A stretch of 5,276 bases of DNA. Origin: Clostridiales bacterium UBA4717. GTDB taxonomy: Bacteria; Bacillota; Clostridia; Oscillospirales; CAG-272. Shown piece by piece: positions 5,241 through 5,276 of this stretch. Each line of letters starts with the position of its first letter. Position 1 is the first letter of the stretch. Under the pieces are notes generated by a model. That model made no database searches. It worked only from the letters and a program-made list of their open reading frames with translations, and was not told where the DNA came from. Both the position numbers and the translations under genes were made by a program. The stretch is from the NCBI GenBank assembly GCA_002404395.1, contig DHJP01000205.1, positions 11,256 through 16,531 on the forward strand, given 5' to 3'.

Positions 5241-5276
5241 ACGGGCAAAGCTCAAGTGATATGCACCCCAAAAGTT

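Overview
The window looks like an ordinary, vertically inherited chromosomal segment from an endospore-forming Firmicute, most likely an uncultured member of the class Clostridia. Two things point there: a WalK-YycH-YycI cell-wall-stress cassette, found only in low-GC Gram-positives, and a gene for sigma-G, the late forespore sigma factor found only in endospore formers. Base composition is moderate. Three of the four complete genes use TTG or GTG starts. All recognisable genes lie on the + strand.

Layout: (1) positions 2-112 hold the last 36 codons of a sensor histidine kinase, by context WalK. (2) 247-1614 encodes YycH and 1680-2654 encodes YycI, two membrane-anchored extracytoplasmic proteins that modulate WalK. 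(3) A 221-nt intergenic region (2655-2875) holds an exact match to the WalR (YycF) direct-repeat operator, an extended -10 promoter and a 9-bp hairpin, and leads into murA (2876-4168), a peptidoglycan precursor enzyme that resembles the MurZ/MurA2 paralogue. (4) A strong intrinsic terminator (4217-4244) closes the wall block. (5) A possible sigma-F promoter precedes sigG (spoIIIG), whose real start is a GTG at 4379 behind a strong ribosome binding site. (6) The right edge carries a perfect 32-bp palindrome inside a larger composite inverted repeat. It is probably a terminator shared with, or belonging to, a convergent gene beyond the window.

Together, WalK with its cognate response regulator WalR (presumably encoded just upstream) adjusts wall metabolism, and YycH and YycI restrain or tune the kinase from outside the membrane. 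murA appears to be under direct WalR control, so the first committed step of peptidoglycan synthesis may be tied to the same circuit. sigG is transcriptionally insulated from this block and belongs to sporulation. No mobile element, CRISPR array, tRNA or rRNA is visible. I do not see a wholly new system. The most useful observations are the WalR box in front of murA, the unusual neighbourhood and leader of sigG, and the palindrome at the right edge.
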